Shown piece by piece: positions 1 to 11,612 of a stretch of DNA of 64,000 nucleotides. The position numbers were made by a program, and so were the translations under genes. This DNA is from Eutreptiella sp. 'Long Island Sound 2002'. Its lineage: Eukaryota; Euglenozoa; Euglenophyceae; Eutreptiales; Eutreptiaceae. The stretch lies in contig OZ038382.1 of NCBI GenBank assembly GCA_964036045.1, positions 4,777,789-4,841,788 on the forward strand, given 5' to 3'. Under the pieces are notes generated by a model. It ran no database searches. It was not told the DNA's origin and was given only the letters and a program-made list of their open reading frames with translations. The stretch's first letter is position 1, and every line of letters starts with the position of its first letter.

Positions 1-34
1 AAGGGAGTGGTGCTTCATGACCAAGGCCACATAC

Positions 35-242
35 CGCTGAGCATCAGCTGCCCTGCCACTGGCTCCACTGCACCACAGTGCTCTGCCATGCAATCGTAGG
101 TCACCACGAAGTTGCCGGACCGGGCCAGCAATGGGAAGGTCCTCTGGAACTGCTCCTCCCCCTGCCTCGCCTCCTGCTCCACCAGTTTCTGCTCCGCCGC
201 TAGCATGGCCTCCTTTGTACTCTTCCCCACCGTCCGTGCCAC
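35..242 (-). CDS. Exon 2 of the GRAM-like gene
   Basis: It encodes a charged helix followed by the GRAM-like beta strands. The donor GTATGT is a good match to the eukaryotic consensus, so the gene continues leftward out of the window. Confidence 0.5.
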
Positions 243-3200
243 CTGCGGCCAGGCAGGCACCCAGCAGGCACAGCAGGGGCTGTGCAGGGCATGGCCAGAC
301 GTAGTGAAGGGATGGCAGGGGGAGCCCATGGCAAGGTGGGGATTTGGGTTTTTAATTGTGCGTGGCAGCGATCCCGTGCCAGGTGAGTGTTCATGAAGGA
401 AGTCCAAAATGAGAACCCGAGCTGGATGTGGATACACCAGGGGTACACCCCCTCCCTTTGCCCTGCGATGACACTAAAGGGCCCAAATCACGTGGCAGAG
501 GTTGTTAGATCAAAACCACACAGGCAAATATGGGAAAACGCCACATACCCCCCTTTTGGGCCTAATTTGCGCACCCTGGTTCCATCAAATTCTGTTGCCT
601 TCGGTAACTCCACCTTGCAGAGAATTTGCCCCAAGCAATGACCCCCCAAGTGGCTGATTTTGCAATCATCCCTGAGATCCATCATCCTCATCCACCACCT
701 CAAGCCAAAAGCCATTATCACCCCAAACCGACGTCAAAGCGAGTGTAGGCGGTTTTTGGATTTGGTTCAGATTCAGCATTCACGAATCAACAATCATCAA
801 CCATCATCATCCATCGGTCCATCTCCAATGCATCATCATCATCCATCATCCCACCCCAAATCAAGGTCATGATCCTAGATTCTCAGGGCAACACTCTCTC
901 TCACACTCCGCCCACACAAACCCCATGGAGCTGGGACCTAGAAACACTTTTTGGGCTCAAAATCCAAAAAAAACCCCAAAGATTTGTGATGTTCGACCCA
1001 AAAAAGTGGGACATCTTTTTTTTCGACATTTTTTTACCACCCCCACCCACACCCCCCCCAAAAAGTGAGTTTCAGGTTGGGGGTCTGGGGGCTCCCAACC
1101 AAAAACTCATTGGGGGACGTGTTTATTGGACAAAATAATGATTTTACAAGGGGTTAAACCAACAGTTCAACCCCCCGGGGGCAAGCAACACCTTGTTCTG
1201 AAGGGGTGGGAGGATATTTACAAAAGGTAAAGTACGAAATGCTCCGCAAAATTGCAGAATCAACACCTACTGTTGTTCTGACAAGGGTGTTGTTCTCGTA
1301 AGAGGTGGAGGGTGGGGGTGCCATATGTTTTGGACCCTTAGTGCGTCCATATATCTCTCGGGGACATTCATAACATGCCAACTTTGTGGGTTTTGGCACT
1401 TTTCGGCATTTTATACAAGTTTTGCTTCCATGTGCAAACATGTCGTCACCTAGGGGGGGCTATGTGTGAACTTTTTGAAATCTGCAAGAAAACGCCATTT
1501 CAGAAATGTATGGGTTGGGGGGGGTCACATTTTTCAGCGTAGCACAACACATCGGACGGTGCACACAAACATGGCACTGCACCGTTCATCTATTGTTATT
1601 CTGAATGACTGTCATCGTCAGCATTCCCTTTTTCAGGCAGGGCTGGGACCCCATTAGGGCAGACATCCCCCTGTTTGTGGACAGGGACATATTTCTTCAA
1701 TTTTTGCCAATCCTGCAACCTCCGTGCCTTCACTGGCACCCAATCTTCGTTAAGGGGCATGGCCCACAGGCCATCGGTTGTGAGGTCCACGTTTCGTTGC
1801 TTGGTCAACCCCACCTTGCGCCAGGGTACGAGGCTTCTTGGCCTGCCTGGCAGGCTCCCGAGTCACTTTCCTCCAGGTTTCACCCCCAGAGCGTGCCCTT
1901 TTGCGAACCAAAGGCTTTTGTGGTGCATCTGGGGAAGCAACAGCCCGTGGAGTGAATTTGAATGTAGACATGGTAGCTGCCTGTTGACAAAAAGAGGCAG
2001 CAAGCAACACAGGCACCGTCCAAAACGGACGAAAATCTCAAACATGTCGTCAGTACAGCATGCAGACCCGGGTGTTCCAAATGGCCCTTTTCAACGGCTC
2101 TCTGAATAAACCCCACATACCCCTACCTCCGGAACACCACAGTGGGCACAAATAAGGCAAGAATGATGGTGACCAGCAAAAACCCACAAAGTTGGCATGA
2201 AACCTGCCGTCCCTGAGAGATATGTTTGGATTCGCGCCCACATTGAGTCATATAGGCCGCCTTGCGGGATGCAAGGAGGCAGGGTGCTTGACATCGGCCC
2301 ATGCTCCAATGAAATCCAACCAGGGTCAAACCCACAGCCCTCGGGGCGATCTAGATCCCTACATTCACTAACTTCGTGCATTGTTCCTACGCCCCCGCCT
2401 GCTTCACCGCATTGTCTAAGCTCATCATCCGGTCCGCCTCCCTGTCCCACGGCCGCCCACCTGAATGGCGTCTCTAAAAACTCTGCAAACTCCTTTTGGG
2501 GTGTGCAGTAGATTTGACATGTGATGACAACTGCCAGTCAAGTGTGGCGAGACTGTGGGTTTGGTGTTCCTCAAGTGGGACGGTGAAAGTGGGTCCTTGC
2601 GATGGATGTGCTTATCCTGGGGGGGGGGGGGGGGATCTGGCGGACCCACCCACCCAGGCCAAACCACCCACCAGCCACAAACCAAAAAGCATTTCTTCCA
2701 GGGAAAATGAAACTTTGAATGAGGAGCCATCTGAGGTAGGAAATGAGGCCCATTTTCGGTACACAAACTTTTTTTTGCCCTTGTACCACCCACCCATCCT
2801 CCCTGGGACTGAAACACAGAAGACCAACACAAAAAAGTACACAAATGTGAGAAGCAGGGCTGGTTGAAAATTGCTCCAGGAGGGGGGTTGGGGGGTGGGG
2901 GGTTCGTTAGAGCCCCGTTTCCACAGCCCCCCATCCCTCGGGGGTGGGGATCTCCTGTCACACCATTCCCAGGCCAACCGGGAACCAGAAAAACAAAAAA
3001 CATGAAAATGGCATTTTCAGAATCAGCACGTCGAGGGCAGTCATACAGCCCATCATTGATCCCCCTTTTGATGAAAACTCCTTTTCAATCTTTTTTTGCC
3101 CAGAAATGACCAAAATCCAGGTCCCTGACACAAGATCCCCCTTTTCAGGATCCCCCCCTCCCCGGGTCCAGGGGGCTCCTGGAGCAGTTTTCTGACCGCC

Positions 3201-3773
3201 AAACAGAACATAACATAGGGCAACAATGGGAGAAATCAGGGAGCGCTGCTGCAATTCATGGCACCAAACGCGAAACCCACGGCCAGACAAAAATGCGGGG
3301 AACGGTGCTGTGCGCGCATGAGGGATGGGAGGGTGCATGCCGCACGTCTCCTCCCCAATGGCGCACACCTCCCGCGCTTTCCCGAGCATGCCCCGCCAGC
3401 CTGACGCCGCTGCCGCCTCCTCCACGCCCTCTGCGCGGGTGCACTCCTCCATTCGGCGCTGGTGCTGCGTCGCAATAAATTCCGCCGGCGTCGGGGCGGT
3501 CACAGCGGCGCGGGGCGGCGGCGGGGGATCTTCGTATGAGTCAGGGGCAAGGCGTGGCAGGATTGCAGGCTGCAGCAATAAGTCGTCGTTAAAGCTGTCG
3601 GCTGCAGGTGTCGGGACCCCAGAGGGCTCCTTCGCAGGGGCCGTGGCTGCGTCCACTGCAGGCTCATCTGCTGCGGGTGCTGGGGTGGTGGAGGCACTGT
3701 CTCTGCCGCCGCTGGAGTCAGCCCCGAGGGGCTCTGCCCCCACTTCCACGACTTCAGACGTGTCCTCAAGCAT
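35..3773 (-). CDS. GRAM-like domain protein, 5' two exons (partial gene)
   Basis: Two exons on the minus strand join in frame: 3773-3369 (135 codons) and 242-35 (69 codons plus one base). The donor after 3369 reads GAG|GTGTGC, the acceptor before 242 is GGCCGCAG, both in phase 0, and the donor after 35 is GTATGTGG. The chosen start is the first ATG, at 3773; the frame stays open upstream to a GTG. Residues 1-100 are rich in Pro, Ala and Asp/Glu and look disordered. Residues 105-170 are charged and helical. The end, with FQRTFPLL, then FVVTYDCMAE and VAGQLMLS, resembles the start of a GRAM domain as in plant GEM-like or GRAMD proteins (phosphoinositide/membrane binding). The C-terminal part lies beyond position 1. 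The domain call rests on this short stretch and is an inference. Confidence 0.5.
1073..1156. repeat. Dispersed repeat, copy 1 (partner near 36060-36150)
   Basis: A stretch around TGATTTTACAAGGGGTT, preceded by TTATTGGACAAAATAA, recurs at 36098-36134 with few changes. It is followed in both places by similar low-complexity G/C-run DNA. It lies in the 3.1 kb intron of the GRAM-like gene. Confidence 0.5.
1590..2200 (-). mobile_element. Unknown transposable element fragment, copy A, with conserved ORF start
   Basis: The minus strand matches 48755-49150 (plus strand) over at least 350 bases. Both copies carry an ATG (at 1971 here) preceded by CAACAGGC and opening MS, aromatic-rich FT, then RAVASPDAPQKPLVRK and an Arg/Ser-rich stretch. 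In this copy the frame breaks near 1810 and continues in another frame to a stop near 1596 through DLTTDGLWAMP. The upstream noncoding DNA is conserved too, so the repeat is an element, not only an exon. I do not recognise the protein; it could be the N terminus of a transposase or gag-like protein. It sits in an intron of the GRAM-like gene. Confidence 0.5.
3369..3773 (-). CDS. Exon 1 of the GRAM-like gene
   Basis: This exon is GC-rich with strong third-position GC and encodes the Pro/Ala/acid-rich N terminus, ending in GWRGMLGKARE. An additional 5' exon cannot be excluded, because a CAG-like acceptor (CGGCCCAG) lies about 40 bases upstream of the ATG. Confidence 0.5.
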
Positions 3774-6433
3774 GTGTGCCCAGGGCGGCCCGTGAAGCAG
3801 AAGAAAGTGTGCTGGGCCGCAAGACACAGTGATGTTCAGGAACGTTGTGGCACCGACTTATCGCATGGCAGTGGCACTGTTGTCAGGGACCGGGGCTGGG
3901 AAAGAGTAAGACCATGCGCAATTTGGAATGGCGGATGTGGCGCAAAGAAATTTGACACCAGTTCTTAAATACCACTGCGAAAATTGGCACAAAATTCCCA
4001 GACTGTTTTTTTTTTTTCAGGCTCAACAAGTTCAAAGAGTGTAATGTGAGCTCTCAGGCAACCGGCTCTCAGGCAATTCCCAGACTGTGGCACAAGAACA
4101 AGCATTGACCATGAATGATGGTTGTCGTTTCCTATGGACCTTTGGTTGGTTGCAGTTGTTTGTTGCAGGCTTCTGGACGGTTGTTTGGATGGTTGCTCTT
4201 ATTTTCTGGAGGCTTCTGGATGCTTTTCGTTGGGCGCAATGGAAATGTGCATGCGAAGAGCGCTAAAATTGACACATTGGCACACTGTTGTTGTGCCAAA
4301 GTTTGCCATTCCAAATTTCGCCTGTTCCTAATTTCCCCCTCCTCGGTAATCTACAAGTGCTGTGCACCAATCGCTGTCAAATAGCTATCAATTGCAATCA
4401 TCAGACCAACAGCTCCCGTCAACCCTTCATGAAATGCCATGAATCAACCCTTCATGAAATGCCGTGAGTATCCAGTCTGGGCATATGGCCACCACATGCC
4501 ATCATGGAACTGCCAAGTGCTGTCATGCAAATTGAAATTCTTGTAAACACCAAAATGTGACTACAGTATGTGGCGATGATATGTAACCAGAGCGCAGCCA
4601 CTACAGAAGCCTATTCAAAGGCCTTGAATGCATTGCGGCAGTGATATTGCTGCTGGTCCAGCAGCTGAGAAACGACGCACATAGGTTCTGGAGGGAGAGT
4701 TCACGGAAGCAGCGCACTCCCTCTGGACCGTGCGTGTGCTGACTGTTAAGGCCGACACACAGTAAAATTATCACATCAGTGTTTTTGACACGGCGGTAGT
4801 CATGGATGATATGGCGGCGGTTCATTTGGTATGGAAGGGCACGGCTATAGGCACTGTTTTGACACCAAATAACTGCTTTCATTAAGCTGCAGTGAATGAG
4901 ACCAAATTACAACTTGAACTTCCATATTTTCACTTTTCACTCTAAAATACTGGTTTCTACTTCACAACTAAATTTGATGTACTTCTTCTATCCATTGGTA
5001 CATTCTCGCCCTAATAATTGGTCAATTTACCCGCAGCATGCATACACCCCCCCCACCCAAAAAGACCCTGCTCCTCTCACACCACAAAGCCCACTATTGT
5101 CTTAGGACCTGGGGGAGGAGGGTCTTCTTTATCTAACCCTGGATGGCTAGAAAAAAGGCGAACTCCATGACCACTGCTGGCCCATCCAGGGGGGGGGGGG
5201 GGCAAAGGAAAAGGAACTCCCCTCACACACTGTTTGTTAAAGGGTGGTATGTTCACTATCACACTACAGTGATCCAGCAACTTATGTTGCACCCACGCTT
5301 GGCATTGCAACTCAAGCCATCCACCACGTGCAGCATCCCATCGGCGTCGCTGATGGCACAGGTGACTATACAAACGGCAGCCAACGGTTTTGCGAGGGTG
5401 GGCAGTGCCCCAATCGCTGACCACCTGTAGAAGGATCTGAGCCTAGATACTTTCGATTGCTGCTGCGGTATGACCTGGCCTTGCTCGCTAAGGCACGCTG
5501 GCTGGTTGCTGAACCCACTTCCATCTGAATGGTGTCCATGCTCACCAATGTTAGACATGTGTCCAGCACCGCTTTCGCCCCCCACCGCCAGAGCATACGG
5601 GCCCCTCTCAACCCTGCACCCTCGCCCACCATAGTGGTGGGAGCACCGCCATGTTGACCACCTGCCAGCTCACCACCAGTACAAAAAGATTCCCCGGCAA
5701 GCAAAATGCTGTCCCTGGGCCAATCTGCAATCGCCTCTCCATGTTCCCTGGCGCCTGTTCTGGATGCTTCGGCAGACTGCACAGCACATCCTCCAGTGCT
5801 ACACCACAGTGGCAGTTGGTAGTCCTTGAAGGAGCCCAACTTTGGAGGCATGCAGACGTCATAATCATACTGTGGTGCTCCCTCCACCTCACGCACTTGA
5901 CTCTTCACAGCGCGCGTGCGCTCGAGAATGCCCTGGCACCTGCAGATAATACAATATGTGGTGGTAGTTCTAGCTGGTTCTGGTTCAATAGAGGAAGCTC
6001 GGCGCTATCGTTGCAGTGTGTTTCGCACCAAGCCTGCTTCACTGGGTAAGAGGCCGGTGGGAGTGGGGAGAGGCTTTCCCCACCAGAAACGGTGCTGTGG
6101 GTCCGCATTGTGCCTCGTCCATAGGATCCTCCCTACAGAATATGCATCCGTGTCCGTGCTACAATCCTCTTAAGGGGGCAAGGCATCATCATTGAACAAC
6201 TCCAAGGGCATTTCCTGCATAGAAAATTTATCGAGGGCCACAGAGAGCTCGTAGCATGCAGGTGGGGGGACCATAAAGGGTGAATCAGTATGCCGGTTGG
6301 TAACCCCCCTCCCTTGCGAGAACAGCACTAAAATTCCAACAACTGGGGAAACGACACCTACTGGTGTTCGTGCAAGGGGTTGTTCTTGCAAAGGAGGGGG
6401 GGGATACTTCCCCAGGGCGGGGGGGGGGGGGGG
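3774..6433. other. Intergenic, no supported gene
   Basis: No exon with recognisable homology was found. The block 4130-4230 (repeated CTTCTGGATGGTTG-type phrases) resembles 12075-12165 and a short piece near 43765, so it is a dispersed repeat. A G14 run lies at about 5189. Open frames at 5366-5908 (-) have no recognisable motif. Confidence 0.4.
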
Positions 6434-7729
6434 CAGACAAATGTTGTATTGATGTTGCGGTTAACGAACGTAGTCCACCCCAGAACCCATGCACCACATG
6501 GAAACGTCTTAGCATAGGAAGAGGAAGTACAGACGGCCCCAAGCCGACAGCTGTATGCAGTTGCATGTCTTGCGAAAGAAACACGGAACACAAGGAAGGT
6601 TGCCAGACATGCACTGCCGCTTGTTCGCTCCGCCTGCAGACGCCGTTTCTTGCGGCCAAAGCGGATCAAAATTGGCCCAAACAACGAGATATTTTGTCTA
6701 ATCATTGAATGATTTTTTCCACAAAAACCACTTCAGATTTAACTGCTTGGGGCATGTTACACAAATGCCCCTCCAAAATGGGGTATATGTCACGCACACT
6801 TGCCCCTGATGCAACCACCTCTCTTTGAGGTGGTTACCATGCAAAAAGAGTGCCGTGAGGCTTTTGTCCTTTTTGTCATTGATTGCATGATTCGCATGTT
6901 GAATACAAAGCCACTCAGGTTTATCTTGCATTTCATGAAACAACAACCATAGAACAGTGACCAGGACATGTTGTCCGCATGTGCAAGGGTTGGGAGTATG
7001 GGGAGAGGGCCAACTTATCACCTGATCACTTCCAAGTGGCAGACATGGGAGAAGATCCCAATGAGGGGGGAAGGCGGTACAAGATATCTGGGGGAGACAA
7101 CTGCATTGGACACAGTCTTGTCCACCAACATATCTGAGCGATCAGAACTCTCAGAGGAGTCAAACTCGGACCGTTGCAGCCGTTTGTCTTGAAATGGATT
7201 TGCAATGGAAGGTTCGTGACCACCACCTGCGGCCAACCGCCAGCTGCTGGCGATTAGCCCGCACTCACCGACGGTTGATCCCATGGTAAACCGCCAACCG
7301 CCAACAGTTGATGGTCAACCAATGAACCGTTGATGATTGAGTTGTCTCAGTGTATTCTGATGTAGGGGCCGTTGAAAGCCTGCCCTATCTCCACCAGTTT
7401 TCTAGTTCGCTCCTAATTTTTCCGAGCATGCATTTGAAGTGGCGGATGCACAAACCCCGTGCGGAACTGGATGCGCAGCAGCCAACTCCGAAAGACTACA
7501 AAAGGAAGTACAAAAGCTACAGCAGCCCAGCAAGGCCTTGCTATTGAGCAGGCGTCTGGAGAGGGCTGGGGCTGTTGCATTTTGACCGCGCAAGACATGC
7601 AACTGCATACAGCTGTAGGCTTGGGGCCGTCTGTTACTTCCTCTTTCTACGCTCAAATGTTTCCATGTGGCGCATGGGTTCCGCATGGACTACGTTCTTG
7701 AACCGCAACATCAATACAATATTTGTCTG
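6434..7729 (-). mobile_element. 1.3 kb element with long terminal inverted repeats
   Basis: Positions 6434-6574 are the reverse complement of 7588-7729 with roughly 85-90% identity. Both outer ends abut G (left) or C (right) runs, so the inverted similarity extends into them. Between the arms the minus strand carries two consecutive open stretches (7284-7018 and 7021-6698) that read like protein: one is Ser/Glu/Asp-rich (SSESSDRSD) and the next has FHEMQDKPEWL. I recognise no transposase family. It could be a decayed cut-and-paste element or a fold-back element. Confidence 0.45.
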
Positions 7730-8674
7730 CCACCCCCCGAATGGGGATGGTTGGTCGATTTGACAGTTTCTCCCTGGTCGGAATTTTCTTCGCTCTTGGA
7801 GACTAACGAGAAACAGACATTTTTCAGGGCAGATCTGGATACTACCATTTCGGTGTCAAGCAAAACGGCAATTAAGTTTAAGTATGCCCTTCATGGTGTG
7901 CAGGGACCAGTGTATGCCTGGAGGTGTCAAGGGGGGTAGTGGGCCCTATGCCAAACTTTAACCTCCGGGACTGAAACAATCCAAGAAGGTGAATGGCATC
8001 TATGAAACACACTTCCGTGATTCAGACACTGCGTAGCGTAAAAGCTGGTGGTCCTGAATATGGTGGGGAAGATGCCTCGCAACATGTGCGCTGTGGATCT
8101 GCATTGCGATGGTGTGGACGCTGGCATCATGGAAAATAACCAGCTGACGGTGGTCAGACGGCCTGTGTGCCGTGCTTGCTCCTGACCTGGCCTCCCTCCT
8201 CTGAGAAGGGTGGGAAGAGCATAGTTGGTCGGACATCAGGTCATACATGCTCCTCACAATCTCTAGCTCTGGGTTCATTGCCATCGGAGTTCACAACGAT
8301 ACATCGTGTGTTGGCACTCATGCGGCCACCCTCATGTGCTTTTTATTTTTAAGGCGACAGGGGGAACGAGAGCCCTGGAAAGGGAGCCCCGTGGTAAGCG
8401 CCTGGGTCTCCTGAGATGATTAGACCTCCGGCTGCCGCTGACCACTGGCAGCAGCACTCCAGTCCAAAAGCAAGTGCTGGTCCCCCCGGGGGGGGGGTCC
8501 GGTTCTGGATCTAGCAGAGGCAATAGCACGCCCTGAAGCAGCGCACCTGCACCCCAGTGCACTTTTCTGGCACACCAGAGAACGAGCCCAGGGCCTGTTT
8601 TCAAGGTTTGTACACCTGCCACTGTGCCCACTTACGTGGAGTGCCGTGGATGTCCCATTCCCCGGCGCAGACTT

Positions 8675-9011
8675 TCATGACCACGGTTGGCTCTTTGGGT
8701 TAGCGTACAACTTGGAATCAATCACTTTACTTGGTCGGCCCACTATACTCATCAATGTGGCGGGCTGGTGGAGCAGTGTTGACTCCCAAAATGGCTGTTG
8801 GGCTTTGGATGACATGGCCGATGGGGAAACTTTTCCAAACCTCCCACTCTGGCAACCTGATTCTCGCACGCAAAGTGATGTGTGTTGGGGTGTCTACTAT
8901 CCCGACCACACAAATGGTGGTGACACAAATGTTCTGGACTGCTTCCACAGTGCGCTCGGTAGGTGTTGCAGTGCCTCGGGGCAGGTCAGAGCTCGCGGGC
9001 CGACTCTGCAT
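8675..9011 (-). pseudogene. Possible retropepsin-like fragment of a retroelement
   Basis: The minus strand reads CVVGIVDTPTHITL followed about 45 residues later by AILGVN and HID. That spacing and order recall a retroviral-type aspartic protease (DTG ... ILG). The catalytic DTG is DTP here, and a frameshift near 8740 is needed to continue. No reverse transcriptase follows downstream. The call is weak and the piece would be inactive. Confidence 0.2.
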
Positions 9012-11371
9012 CCCTCATCACCGCTCGCTGACGCCTGAACACGCATAAAACACGGGGAAGCAGGAGAGCGATGTGCAAGTCTAAGGCGCTGGTCTATATG
9101 CTCTCCCCATATGTATTCGTTCTGGGCCAGTGCTTGGGCGTGGAGGTCAGCACCACAACGACCATGCGCTGTTTGCGCAGACCATTTACTGAGCTCCTGA
9201 CAACAATCAAGTCCTGAGCAGCACGCTTGACTCCGGAACACTGCACCTCACCACACACCCACCCACTACATCCAGCGCAGCCCCGCCGCCCGCCCACCCC
9301 CCAAAGGGACAGGCACTGGTGGCCAAAGAGTGGATCTTTCATTTGTCAAGGAGGGTCAAAACGTACGTCCGCATGATGCTTGCACAGTGCTGATGTGCCC
9401 CTGTGACCCGATACAGCGGGGGGCACAAAGCCATTTGTCACATACCTGCCCGAGGCTACCTGCCCAAAATCTGCGTACATTGGCCACCAACAGCCCAACA
9501 TATCTTGGGCTACATGGCTCAAAAACCAATTCTGAAGGAACCTAATCCACCCGCAACCCCCCAGTTTTGGTCGATTCCACCCATTAGACGCCTAGACGCC
9601 CATACTGGTGCTAACTTGGTGCTGGTAGATGCCAGCCCGGGTCCACTACGGCTGGGGCCCAACCTGGGTCCAGCATGGGGGCGACACCGAGTATCATGTT
9701 CCGTCTGCCCTCTGCTTCCGGCTGGGTCGACATGGCGATCATTCTGGGCATATATATGCCCCCCCCCCCCCCCCCGCCGCCCCATCCCGGGGACCTTCGA
9801 CCCACTTCCACTGTTACTTGTACCCGAAGTGGAGGGTGCGAGGCTCCCGTCTCAAACCGAGGGGCCTCCTCCTCCCCAGGAAGTATCAGAAGGGGGGGGG
9901 GGGTCTGGGCCCCAAAATTTTGTGTACCAAAAATGGCCCAAACAGATTTTTCCAATTGCAATTTCGTTTTTTCCATCGATGGTTGCTTTGGTCCGGGGGG
10001 GGGGGTCCAGGGGGGGGGGGGGTAACCCCCCCTCCTCCTACGGTGCACGGCCATTCTAATACTTCCCTGGCCCTCCCCCTCCCCCACAGTCCTCGGCACA
10101 ACTATTCGCTGCAGCCGCAACACCCCCCTCAGCGGTCCCATGCTCGCAGGAGATTTTCCCTCCTGGCACCTTCGGCGCCAATGCTCATACCAGGCCTCGG
10201 GCAACTGTGTGGGGCCGAAGGCCAGGGGTAGGGGGGAGTTGCGTCTTGGGGCCCAGGCAGGTCGCCCAGCCCCACCCCCCGGCCCCCCACCCCTGTCCCC
10301 CGTAGGTCTTCCTGAATAGCAGCGCAGGGGCAGGGGCCAAACATCGGGGGGTGTGACCTAATTAAAAAACAGACAAATGCAAACCAGAGGTAATGCACTC
10401 CACAGTCAGGCATAAGTGCATCATCCATCATCATCATCCAAACATCGGGGGGGGGGGGAAGGACTGGGTGGTGGGTGTTCGACGGCAATGTCACGACGGC
10501 GTTCGGCGGATCGAAGCATTCGTCGTCTCGTCGTCAAGAACAGTGCGGCCCAGGCCTCAACCCGGAGGGTCAGAGTGCTGGGGCTGCGCGGCATCAATGT
10601 TGTGGACGCGGCGTTGTGCACCGTGCCGGAGCCCCCTTCCCGGCGGGCTTTTCCGTCCCCTGTGCCGCGTAGAAATGGGCCGGGGCAACGGACGATGGGC
10701 AGCTTCCTTCCCAGTGCGGAGGCTGACGTTGGGACTTGTGCCCCCCCCCCCCAGTTCTATGCGTCCATCGGGGGTCAGGTGCTCCATGTTCAGACGATGT
10801 GCCAAGCCCAACCCCCTTCCGTGTCTTGACAGCGGTGCTGTCTTCGAATCGCTGTGTGCAAACCCATCCCCATGTCGTCATCATTGGCTGCATGCACTAC
10901 GCATACGCGAGGGCGAGGGTGGGTCTGGGGGGGGCGTCTGCGGGGAACCCGTTCCCCTGGCCCCGACATATGTGCCCGCGGGGAGGCAACTGCGCCAGGC
11001 GCCGGCCCCCAAAGTCGTGCTGCCAGCTGCTGGGGCTGTTCCAAAAGGGGGGGGACATCGTCACGGTGGCATGCTGAGCAGGGTCCCCACCCCTCGCAAT
11101 TTTAATCCCGCCGCCTTCAGCCCCCCGCCCAACGGGTGGACAGCCAACCCACCCATGGACGAGTGGAGGACTCCCTCCTCAAAAGGTGAACAAATACGCA
11201 CACCCGGAAGTACCAACCGGCATACTCCCTCTGCCTTGATGGCACACACCCCTGGCCCCTCTCGTCAAACAAGGACGTGGTGTGGTGTGGTTTGGTGTGG
11301 CGTGGGGGTCGGGTACCCCCTTCACCCGCCCCGTCGGTGCTGCCCCCTCGGCGCCGCTGGCACAGCACCGG
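9012..11371. other. Intergenic, GC-rich repeats and homopolymer runs
   Basis: It contains a C16 run near 9761, G runs near 9893, 9996 and 10010, and a C run near 10741. The block 11145-11230 matches the reverse complement of 39540-39640 (shared CCGGAAGTACCAACCGGCA). Long open frames on both strands at 10.4-11.4 kb reflect GC richness. I saw no domain. Confidence 0.4.
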
Positions 11372-11612
11372 TCAGGCCTCCGTGCAGAACGTTTGCCGCG
11401 ACTCCGACCGGTGGCTGAGCCCGTGCAGACGGAGGTGCGCCTTCGCGCTGGCCGTCACAGCGGCCAAGAGGCTGGACGGCGCCGCGGCGAGGGACTGGGT
11501 CTGGTATGCCTGCGTCAGATGCGCCTCCAACTGCTGCCGCGCCGAGACGAGGCGGCGGCAGTGCCTCTGCGTCGCACTGGGCACGTCTGCGGCCCAGCCA
11601 TCGAACACAATC
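11372..11612 (-). CDS. Helicase exon 4 (C terminus)
   Basis: The acceptor CTGTCTCCAG is followed by one base that completes an Arg codon, then IVFDGWAADV, the usual end of the OB fold, and a C-terminal helical region ending at TGA 11374-11372. No AATAAA was seen close by. Confidence 0.65.
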
